Shown here in pieces: positions 28,518 to 37,474 of a stretch of 64,000 bases of DNA (the stretch's first letter is position 1; every line of letters begins with the position of its first letter). Source of the DNA: an uncultured Eubacterium sp. (lineage in GTDB: Bacteria > Bacillota > Clostridia > Lachnospirales > Lachnospiraceae); contig CAJTTQ010000001.1 in assembly GCA_910579145.1 (NCBI GenBank), forward strand, positions 110,097 through 174,096, read 5' to 3'. Under the pieces are notes generated by a model. It had not been told where the DNA came from. It ran no database searches and saw only the letters and a program-made list of their open reading frames with translations. The position numbers and the translations under genes were made by a program.

Positions 28518-28577
28518 TGGCGGGGATGATTTTTGATATTTGAGTGTATCAAAATGAAATTAGTGATTGGAAATTAT

Positions 28578-28606
28578 TTGACATTTTCAAATGAGAATGT
28601 TATGAT
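28578..28606 (+). promoter_or_regulatory. sigma-A promoter of coaD
   Basis: A perfect TTGACA (28578-28583), 17 bases, TATGAT (28601-28606). An overlapping TATAAT begins at 28606. Confidence 0.8.
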
Positions 28607-28692
28607 ATAATTAGTTTTGAGGACAGGCAATTGTGAAAAAATTAACAATCTTTCAAAGGGCGGAAGAAAAAGCTGAAGAATGGGGATTCTTT

Positions 28693-29181
28693 ATGAGAAA
28701 AGCGGTTTATCCGGGCAGTTTTGACCCGGTCACTTTTGGGCATCTGGATATTATAGAGAGAGCATCTCGGGTGGTGGATGAAGTGATTGTGGCGGTGCTT
28801 GTAAATAGCAGTAAAAACCCGCTTTTTACGATCGAGGAAAGAGTCAGCATGCTTCAGCAGGTGACGGAACATTTTTCTAATGTAAGAATCGAAACATTCC
28901 AGGGACTTACCGTGGATTTTACCAGAAAGGTCGGGGCCAATATCATGGTGCGGGGACTGCGTGCCGTGTCAGATTTTGAATCGGAGATGCAGATCGCCCA
29001 GACAAATCACAGCCTGAATCCCGAAATAGACACCGTATTTTTTACGACCAGCCTCGAATATGCGTTTTTGAGCTCCACCATTGTGCGGGAAGTGGCGTCT
29101 TACGGTTCGGATGTATCGAACATGGTGCCGGACGCGGTGGCAAAAAAGCTGCGGGAACGCTTTAGCGGGAAAGGACGATAA
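28693..29181 (+). CDS. coaD: Phosphopantetheine adenylyltransferase
   Basis: A 162-residue enzyme for the fourth step of coenzyme A synthesis. The nucleotidyltransferase motif YPGSFDPVTFGHLDII is at the N-terminus; MVRGLRAVSDFESEMQIAQ and FLSSTIVREVASYG complete the family pattern. ATG 28693 gives the standard length. An in-frame GTG at 28633, nine bases after GAGGA and within the transcript, could add 20 residues and cannot be excluded. Coenzyme A supply suits the CoA-based operon that follows. Confidence 0.93.
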   Translation: MRKAVYPGSFDPVTFGHLDIIERASRVVDEVIVAVLVNSSKNPLFTIEERVSMLQQVTEHFSNVRIETFQGLTVDFTRKVGANIMVRGLRAVSDFESEMQIAQTNHSLNPEIDTVFFTTSLEYAFLSSTIVREVASYGSDVSNMVPDAVAKKLRERFSGKGR

Positions 29182-29260
29182 AAGCGGAAATATTTAAAAG
29201 TGGTAGATACCGGATTTTCCGGCAGAATATAAAACTATATATAAGGAGGATATATTTATT

Positions 29261-30445
29261 ATGTCTAAGAAAGTGGTTTTAGCAGGTGCATGCCGTACGG
29301 CAATCGGAACAATGGGAGGTACACTCAGCACGACTCCGGCTCAGAAGCTTGGATCGATCGTGATTGAGGAAGCTTTGAAACGGGCTGGCGTGCCAAAAGA
29401 CAAAGTGGATCACGTATATATGGGATGTGTAATCCAGGCAGGACTTGGCCAGAACGTGGCGCGTCAGGCGTCGATCAACGCAGGCCTTCCGATCGAGACA
29501 CCGGCCGTTACGATCAACGTTGTCTGTGGTTCCGGTTTGAACTGTGTCAATATGGCAGCGCAGATGATCCAGACAGGAGATGCTGACATCGTCGTAGCCG
29601 GCGGTATGGAAAACATGTCGATGGCTCCGTACGCACTGAAACAGGCTCGTTTCGGTTACCGCATGAACGACAATAAGATAGTGGATACGATGGTAAACGA
29701 TGCTCTTTGGGATGCGTTCAATAACTACCATATGATTCAGACAGCAGACAATATCTGTGCCGATGACAGATGGAAACTGACGCGTGAAGAACTGGATGAG
29801 TTTGCAGTAGCGAGCCAGACAAAGGCGGTAGCCGCTCAGGAGTCAGGTCGGTTTGACGATGAGATCGTGCCGGTAGAAGTAAAACAGAAGAAACAGACTG
29901 TCGTATTTAATAAAGATGAGGGACCGCGTCCGGGCACATCGATGGAAGGTCTGGCAAAACTCCGCCCGATCAATAAAGACGGTTTTGTTACGGCTGGTAA
30001 CGCGTCCGGAATCAATGACGGTGCGGCTGCGGTTGTCGTAATGAGCGAGGAGAAAGCAAAAGAACTCGGCGTAAAACCGATGGCTACGTTTGTTGCCGGA
30101 GCGCTCGCTGGTGTAGATCCGAGCATCATGGGTATCGGACCGGTTGCAGCGACGCAGAAGGTAATGAAAAAAGCTGGTCTCAGTGTGGATGACATGGATC
30201 TGATCGAGGCGAACGAGGCATTTGCCGCACAGTCGATCGCTGTGGGAAGAGATCTTGGATTTAACCTTGAAAAATTAAATGTAAACGGCGGCGCGATTGC
30301 CCTCGGACACCCGGTAGGTGCTTCGGGATGCCGTATCTTGGTAACACTTCTCCATGAGATGCAGAAGCGCGACGCAAAGAAAGGTCTTGCGACACTTTGC
30401 ATCGGCGGTGGTATGGGCTGCGCAACGATCGTGGAACGCGACTAA
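29261..30445 (+). CDS. thl: Acetyl-CoA C-acetyltransferase (thiolase)
   Basis: A 394-residue biosynthetic thiolase condensing two acetyl-CoA to acetoacetyl-CoA, the entry to butyrate formation. The nucleophile is C89 in [11 protein letters not shown]; the C-terminal GHPVGASG histidine motif and CIGGGMGCA provide the other catalytic residues. Codon choice is that of a strongly expressed gene. AAGGAGG precedes ATG 29261. It lies 79 bases after coaD, and no confident promoter was seen between them. It leads the thl-crt-hbd-bcd-etfB-etfA order. Confidence 0.95.
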   Translation: MSKKVVLAGACRTAIGTMGGTLSTTPAQKLGSIVIEEALKRAGVPKDKVDHVYMGCVIQAGLGQNVARQASINAGLPIETPAVTINVVCGSGLNCVNMAAQMIQTGDADIVVAGGMENMSMAPYALKQARFGYRMNDNKIVDTMVNDALWDAFNNYHMIQTADNICADDRWKLTREELDEFAVASQTKAVAAQESGRFDDEIVPVEVKQKKQTVVFNKDEGPRPGTSMEGLAKLRPINKDGFVTAGNASGINDGAAAVVVMSEEKAKELGVKPMATFVAGALAGVDPSIMGIGPVAATQKVMKKAGLSVDDMDLIEANEAFAAQSIAVGRDLGFNLEKLNVNGGAIALGHPVGASGCRILVTLLHEMQKRDAKKGLATLCIGGGMGCATIVERD

Positions 30446-30560
30446 GGTGGAACCTGCGGTTTCGCCTTGGAAGAATTCGTGAGGCGGATTCTTTGGTATT
30501 TGGCAGCTGGCGGGGGTTTCGTGCAAGTGTTATGTAGTTTAAAAGATGGAAAAAGCAGTT

Positions 30561-30591
30561 ATGGTCTGGCGGCTTATTGCCGCCGGATCAT
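30561..30591 (+). promoter_or_regulatory. Long stem-loop in the thl-crt spacer
   Basis: A 13-bp stem (30561-30573 with 30579-30591, two G-T pairs) with a five-base loop, extendable past a small bulge by three more pairs. It has no T-run, so it is more likely an RNA-stability or processing element than a terminator. Confidence 0.6.
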
Positions 30592-30648
30592 GCTGTGATA
30601 CATAGTTGAAGTTTTGGAATGTTATGGAAAGGAAAGGAGAGTTCCCAA

Positions 30649-31440
30649 ATGGAATTCATTAATTATGAGGTTGAGGACAAAGTCGGGATCATTACGATCA
30701 ACCGTCCGAAAGCGTTAAACGCGCTGAACAGTGCCGTTTTGGATGAACTGAATGAGACGCTCGACGGTGTGGATCTGGATGTGGTGAGATGCCTGATCCT
30801 GACAGGAGCTGGTGAGAAATCGTTTGTAGCCGGTGCGGACATCGGCGAGATGAGCACATTGACAAAAGCAGAGGGAGAGGCATTTGGCAAAAAGGGAAAT
30901 GATGTTTTCCGCAAGCTGGAGACATTCCCAATTCCAGTCATTGCCGCAGTAAACGGGTTTGCCCTTGGCGGCGGATGTGAGATCTCAATGAGTTGTGATA
31001 TCCGGATCTGCTCGGATAATGCCGTATTTGGCCAGCCGGAAGTTGGTCTTGGCATCACTCCGGGATTTGGCGGCACACAGAGACTGGCGCGCGTGATTCC
31101 GGTCGGCATGGCAAAACAGATGATCTATACGGCAAGGAACATCAAGGCAGAGGAAGCGCTCCGCGTCGGACTCGTCAATGCGGTATATCCTTTGGAAGAG
31201 CTTCTGCCGGCGGCAAAGAAGATGGCGGCAGGTATCGCGATGCAGGCGCCGATCGCTGTGCGCAACTGCAAAAAGGCGATCAATGACGGTCTGCAGGTAG
31301 ATATGGATGAGGCCATTGTCATCGAAGAAAAACTGTTTGGTGACTGCTTCGAGACAGAAGACCAGAAAGCGGGCATGGGCAATTTCCTTGAGAAGGACAA
31401 AGAAAAGAAGCTGAAAGTGGTTCCTTTTAAAAACTGCTAA
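30649..31440 (+). CDS. crt: 3-hydroxybutyryl-CoA dehydratase (crotonase)
   Basis: A 263-residue enoyl-CoA hydratase that dehydrates 3-hydroxybutyryl-CoA to crotonyl-CoA. The oxyanion-hole segment AGADIGEM and the catalytic glutamates in GGGCEISMSCD and GQPEVGLGITPGFGGTQ are present. ATG 30649 follows AAAGGAGA; an upstream TTG (30619) is not supported. The 203-base spacer after thl is unusually long for this operon. Confidence 0.94.
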   Translation: MEFINYEVEDKVGIITINRPKALNALNSAVLDELNETLDGVDLDVVRCLILTGAGEKSFVAGADIGEMSTLTKAEGEAFGKKGNDVFRKLETFPIPVIAAVNGFALGGGCEISMSCDIRICSDNAVFGQPEVGLGITPGFGGTQRLARVIPVGMAKQMIYTARNIKAEEALRVGLVNAVYPLEELLPAAKKMAAGIAMQAPIAVRNCKKAINDGLQVDMDEAIVIEEKLFGDCFETEDQKAGMGNFLEKDKEKKLKVVPFKNC

Positions 31441-31456
31441 ACAAACTGGCAGGTGG

Positions 31457-31491
31457 AGTCCGGACAGACGCGGTTATGTGTGTGCCGGACT
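31457..31491 (+). promoter_or_regulatory. Stem-loop in the crt-hbd spacer
   Basis: AGTCCGG (31457-31463) pairs with CCGGACT (31485-31491) around a 21-base loop. There is no T-run; like the hairpin upstream of crt it could protect or process the operon mRNA. Confidence 0.45.
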
Positions 31492-31537
31492 TGAAGCGAA
31501 AAGAAATAAATTATAAAATATATGGAGGTATGATGTA

Positions 31538-32380
31538 ATGAAAGTTGGTGTTATTGGTGCAGGAACGATGGGTTCCGGGATTGCACAGGCATTTGCGCAG
31601 ACGGAAGGGTATGAAGTTTATTTGTGCGACATTAATGAGGAGTTCGCGGCAAATGGAAAGAACAAGATTGCCAAGGGATTTGAGAAGCGCGTAGCAAAAG
31701 GGAAAATGGATCAGGCTGCCGCAGATGCGATCCTCGCGAAGATCACGACGGGTACGAAAGAGATCTGTACGGACTGCGACCTGATCGTAGAAGCTGCACT
31801 GGAAGTAATGGATGTGAAAAAGCAGACATTTAAAGAACTGCAGGATATCGTGAAGAAGGATGACTGCATTTTCGCAACGAATACGTCTTCCCTTTCCATC
31901 ACGGAGATCGGCCAGGGCATTTCCCATCCGGTCATCGGCATGCACTTCTTCAACCCGGCTCCGGTTATGAAGCTCGTGGAAGTCATCCGCGGAGAGAATA
32001 CGACCGATGAAGTGAATGAGAAGGTTGTTTCCATCGCCAAAGAAATCGGCAAGACACCGGTAGAAGTGAAAGAAGCAGCTGGATTTGTCGTAAACCGCAT
32101 CCTGATCCCGATGATCAATGAAGCAGTCGGCATTTACGCAGACGGCGTGGCTTCGGTTGAGGGGATCGACGCTGCGATGCAGCTTGGAGCAAACCATCCG
32201 ATGGGACCTCTTGCACTCGGCGACCTGGTAGGTCTTGACATCTGCCTTGCTATTATGGAAGTGCTGCAGGCAGAAACAGGCGATCCGAAGTACCGTCCGC
32301 ATCCATTGCTCAGAAAAATGGTACGTGCCGGCAAACTCGGAAGAAAGACCGGAATCGGATTTTATGATTACAGCAAATAA
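31538..32380 (+). CDS. hbd: 3-hydroxybutyryl-CoA dehydrogenase
   Basis: A 280-residue enzyme reducing acetoacetyl-CoA to (S)-3-hydroxybutyryl-CoA. The Rossmann motif [13 protein letters not shown] is at the N-terminus, [10 protein letters not shown] and [17 protein letters not shown] carry the catalytic Ser/His region, and the C-terminal dimerisation domain ends [14 protein letters not shown] precedes ATG 31538. Confidence 0.95.
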   Translation: MKVGVIGAGTMGSGIAQAFAQTEGYEVYLCDINEEFAANGKNKIAKGFEKRVAKGKMDQAAADAILAKITTGTKEICTDCDLIVEAALEVMDVKKQTFKELQDIVKKDDCIFATNTSSLSITEIGQGISHPVIGMHFFNPAPVMKLVEVIRGENTTDEVNEKVVSIAKEIGKTPVEVKEAAGFVVNRILIPMINEAVGIYADGVASVEGIDAAMQLGANHPMGPLALGDLVGLDICLAIMEVLQAETGDPKYRPHPLLRKMVRAGKLGRKTGIGFYDYSK

Positions 32381-32427
32381 TCAGGGCTGTCAGATCGATA
32401 AATTATAGAAAGGTGGTTCATGGAAAA

Positions 32428-33597
32428 ATGGATTTTACTTTAGATCAGAAACATGAAATGGCAAGATCTTTATTCAAAGAATTTGCTGAGAACGAAGCGA
32501 AACCACTCGCTCAGGAGACGGATGAGACGGAAGTTTTCCCGCAGGCTACGGTGGATAAAATGGGAAAATACGGCTTTTTGGGAATTCCGATTCCGAAACA
32601 GTACGGTGGACAGGGCTGTGATATTTTAACTTATGTGATGTGTGTGGAAGAACTTTCCAAAGTCTGCGGTACGACAGGTGTTATCGTATCGGCACATACG
32701 AGCCTTTGCGCTGACCCGATCCTTACATATGGAACGGAAGAGCAGAAGCAGAAATATCTGCCGCCTCTCTCCAACGGTGAAAAACTGGGTGCATTCGCCC
32801 TCACCGAGCCGGGTGCGGGAACCGATGCCCAGGGCGCGCAGACGAAAGCTGTACTGGATGGCGATGAGTGGGTACTCAATGGAAGCAAGTGCTTTATCAC
32901 GAATGGTAAAGTGGCAGATGTATATATCGTAATTGCTATTACAAGTGTTGTAGAAGACAAGAGAGGAAGAAAGAAAAAGAATTTCTCCGCCTTTATCGTG
33001 GAAAAAGGAACACCTGGCTTCTCGTTCGGAACGAAAGAAAAGAAGATGGGTATCCGCGGTTCTTCTACCTATGAACTGATCTTTGAGGATTGCCGTATCC
33101 CGAAAGAAAATCTTCTGGGACCAGAAGGGAAAGGTTTCCCGATTGCCATGCACACACTGGACGGCGGACGTATCGGTATCGCCGCACAGGCTCTTGGTAT
33201 CGCAGAAGGCGCTCTTGAGACGACGATAGCCTATGTGAAAGAGAGAAAACAGTTTGGACGCGCGATCGCTGCGCAGCAGAATACACAGTTCCAGCTCGCT
33301 GATATGGCGACGAAAGTGGAAGCTGCAAAACATCTTGTATACAAAGCGGCTATGAAAAAACAGCAGTTTGCAGATGGCGCAAAGGTTTCTTATTCCGTGG
33401 AAGCTGCGATGGCAAAATTGTACGCTGCCGAGGTGGCAATGGAAGTTACGACAAAGGCAGTTCAGTTGCATGGTGGTTATGGTTACATCAGAGAGTACGA
33501 TGTGGAACGTATGATGCGTGATGCCAAGATTACAGAGATCTACGAGGGTACATCAGAAGTTCAGCGTATGGTCATCTCTGGTAGCTTATTGAGATAA
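32428..33597 (+). CDS. bcd: Butyryl-CoA dehydrogenase
   Basis: A 389-residue acyl-CoA dehydrogenase reducing crotonyl-CoA to butyryl-CoA with the ETF encoded next. FAD/substrate motifs are FALTEPGAGTDAQGA and KCFITNGK; the catalytic base is E373 in IYEGTSEVQRM. In clostridia the Bcd-EtfAB complex couples this to ferredoxin reduction. A short basic insertion (DKRGRKKKN) sits mid-protein. ATG 32428 is chosen with AAAGGTGG upstream; GTG 32413 lies within that site. Confidence 0.94.
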   Translation: MDFTLDQKHEMARSLFKEFAENEAKPLAQETDETEVFPQATVDKMGKYGFLGIPIPKQYGGQGCDILTYVMCVEELSKVCGTTGVIVSAHTSLCADPILTYGTEEQKQKYLPPLSNGEKLGAFALTEPGAGTDAQGAQTKAVLDGDEWVLNGSKCFITNGKVADVYIVIAITSVVEDKRGRKKKNFSAFIVEKGTPGFSFGTKEKKMGIRGSSTYELIFEDCRIPKENLLGPEGKGFPIAMHTLDGGRIGIAAQALGIAEGALETTIAYVKERKQFGRAIAAQQNTQFQLADMATKVEAAKHLVYKAAMKKQQFADGAKVSYSVEAAMAKLYAAEVAMEVTTKAVQLHGGYGYIREYDVERMMRDAKITEIYEGTSEVQRMVISGSLLR

Positions 33598-33613
33598 TAA
33601 GGAGGTTCATATC

Positions 33614-34396
33614 GTGAAAATAGTAGTTTGTATTAAACAGGTGCCGGATACAAAAGGCGGCGTTAAATTTAATCCGGATGGTACACTTGACAGAGGTGCG
33701 ATGCTTACCATTATGAACCCGGATGATAAAGCTGGTTTGGAAGCAGCGCTCCGGATCAAAGAGCAGAATGGTGCTGAAGTTACCGTTCTTACGATGGGAC
33801 TTCCGAAGGCGGAAGAGGTTCTGCGTGAGGCGATGGCGATGGGAGCTGACAAGGGAATCCTTGTGACCGACCGTGTACTCGGCGGTGCTGATACATGGGC
33901 GACCTCGACGACGATCGCAGGCGCGCTCCGCAACATTGACTATGACCTGATCATTACGGGACGTCAGGCGATCGATGGAGATACGGCGCAGGTTGGCCCG
34001 CAGATTTCCGAGCATCTTGACATTCCGGTTATTTCGTATGCACAGGACATTAAGCTGGATGGTGATTCGGTGATCGTACAGCGTCAGTACGATGACAGAT
34101 ACCATGAATTAAAGGTGAAAATGCCTTGCCTTATTACCGCTCTTTCTGAATTGAATGAGCCGCGTTACATGACTCCGGGCGGAATTTTCGATGCGTATGA
34201 GAAAGAAATTACCGTTTGGGGAAGGGCAGACTTAAAGGATGTAGATGATGCAAACCTTGGTCTGAAAGGATCTCCGACGAAGATCGCGAAGGCTTCCGAC
34301 AAAGTTCGTAAGGGAGCAGGTGAAAAAGTGGCCCTTGACGGAGCAGAGGCGGCTACATACATCGTTGGAAAATTGAAAGAGAAACATGTAATCTAA
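33614..34396 (+). CDS. etfB: Electron transfer flavoprotein beta subunit
   Basis: A 260-residue EtfB. The N-terminal MKIVVCIKQVPDTKGG and DPDG-type DGTLDRG, the mid-protein TGRQAIDGDTAQVGPQ and the TPGGIFDAYEKEI region match bifurcating ETFs. In such complexes this subunit carries the bifurcating flavin and binds NADH. Start GTG 33614 is eight bases after GGAGG, 16 bases after bcd. Confidence 0.94.
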   Translation: MKIVVCIKQVPDTKGGVKFNPDGTLDRGAMLTIMNPDDKAGLEAALRIKEQNGAEVTVLTMGLPKAEEVLREAMAMGADKGILVTDRVLGGADTWATSTTIAGALRNIDYDLIITGRQAIDGDTAQVGPQISEHLDIPVISYAQDIKLDGDSVIVQRQYDDRYHELKVKMPCLITALSELNEPRYMTPGGIFDAYEKEITVWGRADLKDVDDANLGLKGSPTKIAKASDKVRKGAGEKVALDGAEAATYIVGKLKEKHVI

Positions 34397-34422
34397 TCAA
34401 ATAAGGAAAAGTGGTGAATAAA

Positions 34423-35469
34423 ATGAATTTAGAAGAATATAAAGGTGTATTTGTCTATGCACAGCAGGTAGACAATGAATTGAGCGGAATCGCTTTGGAA
34501 TTGCTGGGAAAGGCAAATGAACTTGCCGCAGACTTAAAGACAGACGTCACTGCCGTACTGATCGGTTCCGGTGTTTCGGGCCTTGTCGATACACTGGCTG
34601 AGTACGGGGCAGATAAAGTGATCGTGGTAGATGATCCGGAACTCAAAGAATACCGGACAGAGCCATATACACATGCGCTTGCTTCTGTCATCAATGAATA
34701 CAAACCTGACATTATGTTAGTTGGCGCGACGGCGATTGGCCGTGACCTCGGCCCTCGTGTGTCTGCCCGTGTCGCTACCGGACTTACCGCGGACTGTACG
34801 GTACTTGAGATTGGTGATTTCCCACTCAATCCGATTCCGGGCAAAGAGGATGAGCAGAAACATAACCAGCTTCTGATGACACGTCCGGCATTCGGCGGAA
34901 ACACGATCGCTACGATCGCCTGCCCGGATAACCGTCCGCAGATGGCTACGGTGCGCCCGGGTGTGATGCAGAAGATCGAGCCGAAAGCAGGCGCTAAGGC
35001 TGAAGTCATCAACTACAATCCGGGATTTACCCCGAACGACAAATATGTGGAAATACTCAATGTCGTAAAATCCGTAACGGACGTTGTCGATATCATGGAT
35101 GCCAAAATCCTCGTATCCGGTGGACGTGGTGTCGGATCGAAAGAGAACTTCAAGCTTCTTGAGGATCTGGCAGAGGTGATCGGCGGAACGGTGAGCTGTT
35201 CCCGTGCCGTTGTCGATAACGGCTGGCTGCCGAAAGACCTGCAGGTAGGACAGACTGGTAAGACCGTTCGTCCGAATGTATATTTTGCCATCGGTATTTC
35301 GGGCGCGATCCAGCATGCGGCCGGAATGGAAGAGTCGGATATCATTATCGCCATCAACAAGGACGAGGATGCTCCGATCTTTGACGTAGCAGACTTTGGT
35401 ATCGTCGGTGATCTGAATAAGGTAGTTCCGCAGCTGACGGAAATGCTGAAAACAGAGATGAAGAAGTAA
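34423..35469 (+). CDS. etfA: Electron transfer flavoprotein alpha subunit
   Basis: A 348-residue EtfA. The C-terminal FAD domain is clear: LVSGGRGVGSKENF, SRAVVDNGWLPKDLQVGQTG and YFAIGISGAIQHAAGM. It pairs with EtfB to pass electrons to Bcd. ATG 34423 gives the usual N-terminus (MNLEEYKGVFVYAQQ); in-frame GTG codons at 34411 and 34414 are possible alternatives. It ends the operon before a terminator. No butyrate-forming but or buk gene follows. Confidence 0.94.
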   Translation: MNLEEYKGVFVYAQQVDNELSGIALELLGKANELAADLKTDVTAVLIGSGVSGLVDTLAEYGADKVIVVDDPELKEYRTEPYTHALASVINEYKPDIMLVGATAIGRDLGPRVSARVATGLTADCTVLEIGDFPLNPIPGKEDEQKHNQLLMTRPAFGGNTIATIACPDNRPQMATVRPGVMQKIEPKAGAKAEVINYNPGFTPNDKYVEILNVVKSVTDVVDIMDAKILVSGGRGVGSKENFKLLEDLAEVIGGTVSCSRAVVDNGWLPKDLQVGQTGKTVRPNVYFAIGISGAIQHAAGMEESDIIIAINKDEDAPIFDVADFGIVGDLNKVVPQLTEMLKTEMKK

Positions 35470-35484
35470 TTTTGTTTTGAATAG

Positions 35485-35526
35485 AAGGGTGCCCGCGGAA
35501 CGCATGGTTTCGGGACACCCTTTTTT
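35485..35526 (+). terminator. Terminator of the butyrate operon
   Basis: An AAGGGTG-CCCG arm pairs with CGGG-A-CACCCTT (one bulged A) and runs into a T-run at 35520-35526, 15 bases after the etfA stop. Confidence 0.85.
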
Positions 35527-35593
35527 CGCAATTTGCCGGAATGTGTTATTGTTCAGGTAAACGATCGATGTCTGAAAATGGGAGGGGTTATAT

Positions 35594-37474
35594 TTGGAAG
35601 TAAAGGGATATATTTGTAGGAAGAAAAAATGGGGAAAAAGGGGATTTTTTCTGAAAATGGTTTTGGTGTCCGCAATATTGTGTCTGGGAATTTGTTTTGC
35701 CGATATACTATCGTATCAGGTAGCTGCGACTGCTATGGCAGCAACAAAAAATAGAATTACCTGTTCCGTTAAAAAAGGAACGCTTACGATATCAGGAAAA
35801 GGTGCCCTCACTTCAAAGGTCAGGGTGGCGGACAAAAAGAAAATTAAGAAGATTATCGTGAAGAAAGGGATCACCTCGCTTCCGGTACGGGCGTTTTCGG
35901 GATATAAGAACGTAAAAGAAATAGAGATCTCCGCTTCCGTCCGTAAGATCGGAGAGGGTGCGCTGCCGGACAGCAAGGTGTTGAAGAAGGTAACGATACC
36001 GGGGGCGTTTCAATATGTAGAAAAGAGGTACACAGATTATTACCCGAACAGTATCATTCCGGATCCGGACACACGTGTGGAAACGATATGTTTTAACACG
36101 CAGCTGTCACTGGAGACGCTGCGTTTGGTAAAAAGCGATCAGTTGGTCGTCAGTCAGAAGGACAGGAAATACAAGAGCATTCATGGGGTGATTTATTCTA
36201 AAGACGGAAAGAGCCTTGTGCGCGTGCCGGCTTACCGGAAGTCACTTACGGTCGAAGAAGGCTGCGAGGAATTTTGTACCCAGGCGATCGAGTATGGAAA
36301 GCAGCAGGGATATGTGGATAATGAATTAAACGAGGTACTGATCTGCAGCGACCTGAAAAAGATCGTATTGCCGGATTCCATTCGGACGGTAAATGAAAAA
36401 AAGTATGAATTGTATCCGAGCCTGCCTACTAAGGTCGGTGAAGTCATTACGTCTGGCCGGTTAGGCAGTGATCCGATCACGATGATCTTACACCGGTTTC
36501 CAGAGATCAGGCAGGAAGATTTTTTGAAGCAGTTTTCTGACGTTTCGGAAGAGAACGGTATGTATATCCATCATCCGGAACACTGTCTGGTGCGGTATGC
36601 CGGAAACGCGGAGGAAGTCGCCGTTCCGCACGGGATTACGAAAATTGGGAACTATTCGTTTTGTGGATGCAAAATAAAACGGATCCGCCTGCCTGATTCG
36701 GTAACGGATATAGGGGATGGGGCATTTTCGAACGCTGTGTCCCTGACGGACGTCCCCATACCAGATACGGTACGGAACATGGGGCACTCGGTATTTGCTT
36801 CCTGTGATAAGTTACAAGCGGTCCGGCTTCCGGACGGGTTATGTGAAGTACCGGATCATACGTTTTCATCCTGTTCTTCCCTGGAGGAAGCGCGGTTACC
36901 GGATTCGGTCGTGACGATCGGAGCGTATGCGTTTGAACATACGAAAGTACCGCCATCCATTTTATTTCAGGGTAATATAAAAACGATAAAAAACAGGGCC
37001 TTTGAGGATGTGGACTGGGAAGAATGTGTGATTCCGGAAACGGTCGAAACTGTGCAGGAGGGGGCGTTCTGGTCGATATCGCGCTTGAAAAAGGTGACAT
37101 TCTGCGGTTCCGTGGAGAAGATCCACGAGGACGCATTCGATGGCTTATCAAAAATGGGCGGTGATAACCAGAAGATGGTCTATGTTTATAAAGCGGGGAT
37201 CCGCGGGTGGAGGACGGATACGAACTTGGAAGCTGTTTCTTCGTCATGGGTGAGGTTCGACTGGCGTAAGATCGAGGGAGTCGATGGCTGGCAGATTCAG
37301 GTTTCCCGGGATAAAGCATTTCGGAAAGAGAAGAAGACTTTTCACGTAAAAAAAGAGAAGACGAGCATGCGGATCCGGAACAAAAAGAAATCGGTAAAAT
37401 ATATCCGCATCCGTCCTTACCAGATAACAGGAGGAAAGAGAGTATATGGAATGTGGTGTTGGGAAAAAGTCTGA
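35594..37474 (+). CDS. BspA-like leucine-rich surface protein A
   Basis: A 626-residue secreted protein. A basic start and a hydrophobic stretch (about residues 20-45) form a signal peptide. An N-terminal KKKIKKIIVKKGITSLP segment leads into BspA/LRR_5-type repeats (about 95-150 and 350-510, e.g. LPDSVTDIGDGAFSNAVSL). The C-terminal 80 residues look fibronectin-III-like (GVDGWQIQVSRDKAF). It has no LPxTG anchor. Start TTG 35594 is seven bases after GGAGGGG. Such proteins are usually adhesins or surface-exposed binders; the ligand is unknown. It overlaps its paralogue downstream by 29 bases. Confidence 0.8.
   Translation: MEVKGYICRKKKWGKRGFFLKMVLVSAILCLGICFADILSYQVAATAMAATKNRITCSVKKGTLTISGKGALTSKVRVADKKKIKKIIVKKGITSLPVRAFSGYKNVKEIEISASVRKIGEGALPDSKVLKKVTIPGAFQYVEKRYTDYYPNSIIPDPDTRVETICFNTQLSLETLRLVKSDQLVVSQKDRKYKSIHGVIYSKDGKSLVRVPAYRKSLTVEEGCEEFCTQAIEYGKQQGYVDNELNEVLICSDLKKIVLPDSIRTVNEKKYELYPSLPTKVGEVITSGRLGSDPITMILHRFPEIRQEDFLKQFSDVSEENGMYIHHPEHCLVRYAGNAEEVAVPHGITKIGNYSFCGCKIKRIRLPDSVTDIGDGAFSNAVSLTDVPIPDTVRNMGHSVFASCDKLQAVRLPDGLCEVPDHTFSSCSSLEEARLPDSVVTIGAYAFEHTKVPPSILFQGNIKTIKNRAFEDVDWEECVIPETVETVQEGAFWSISRLKKVTFCGSVEKIHEDAFDGLSKMGGDNQKMVYVYKAGIRGWRTDTNLEAVSSSWVRFDWRKIEGVDGWQIQVSRDKAFRKEKKTFHVKKEKTSMRIRNKKKSVKYIRIRPYQITGGKRVYGMWCWEKV

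Noticed and set aside
29182..29260. A thl promoter in the 79 bases after coaD
   Set aside because: The region is A/T-rich with TATA-like strings, but no -35/-10 pair with proper spacing was convincing.
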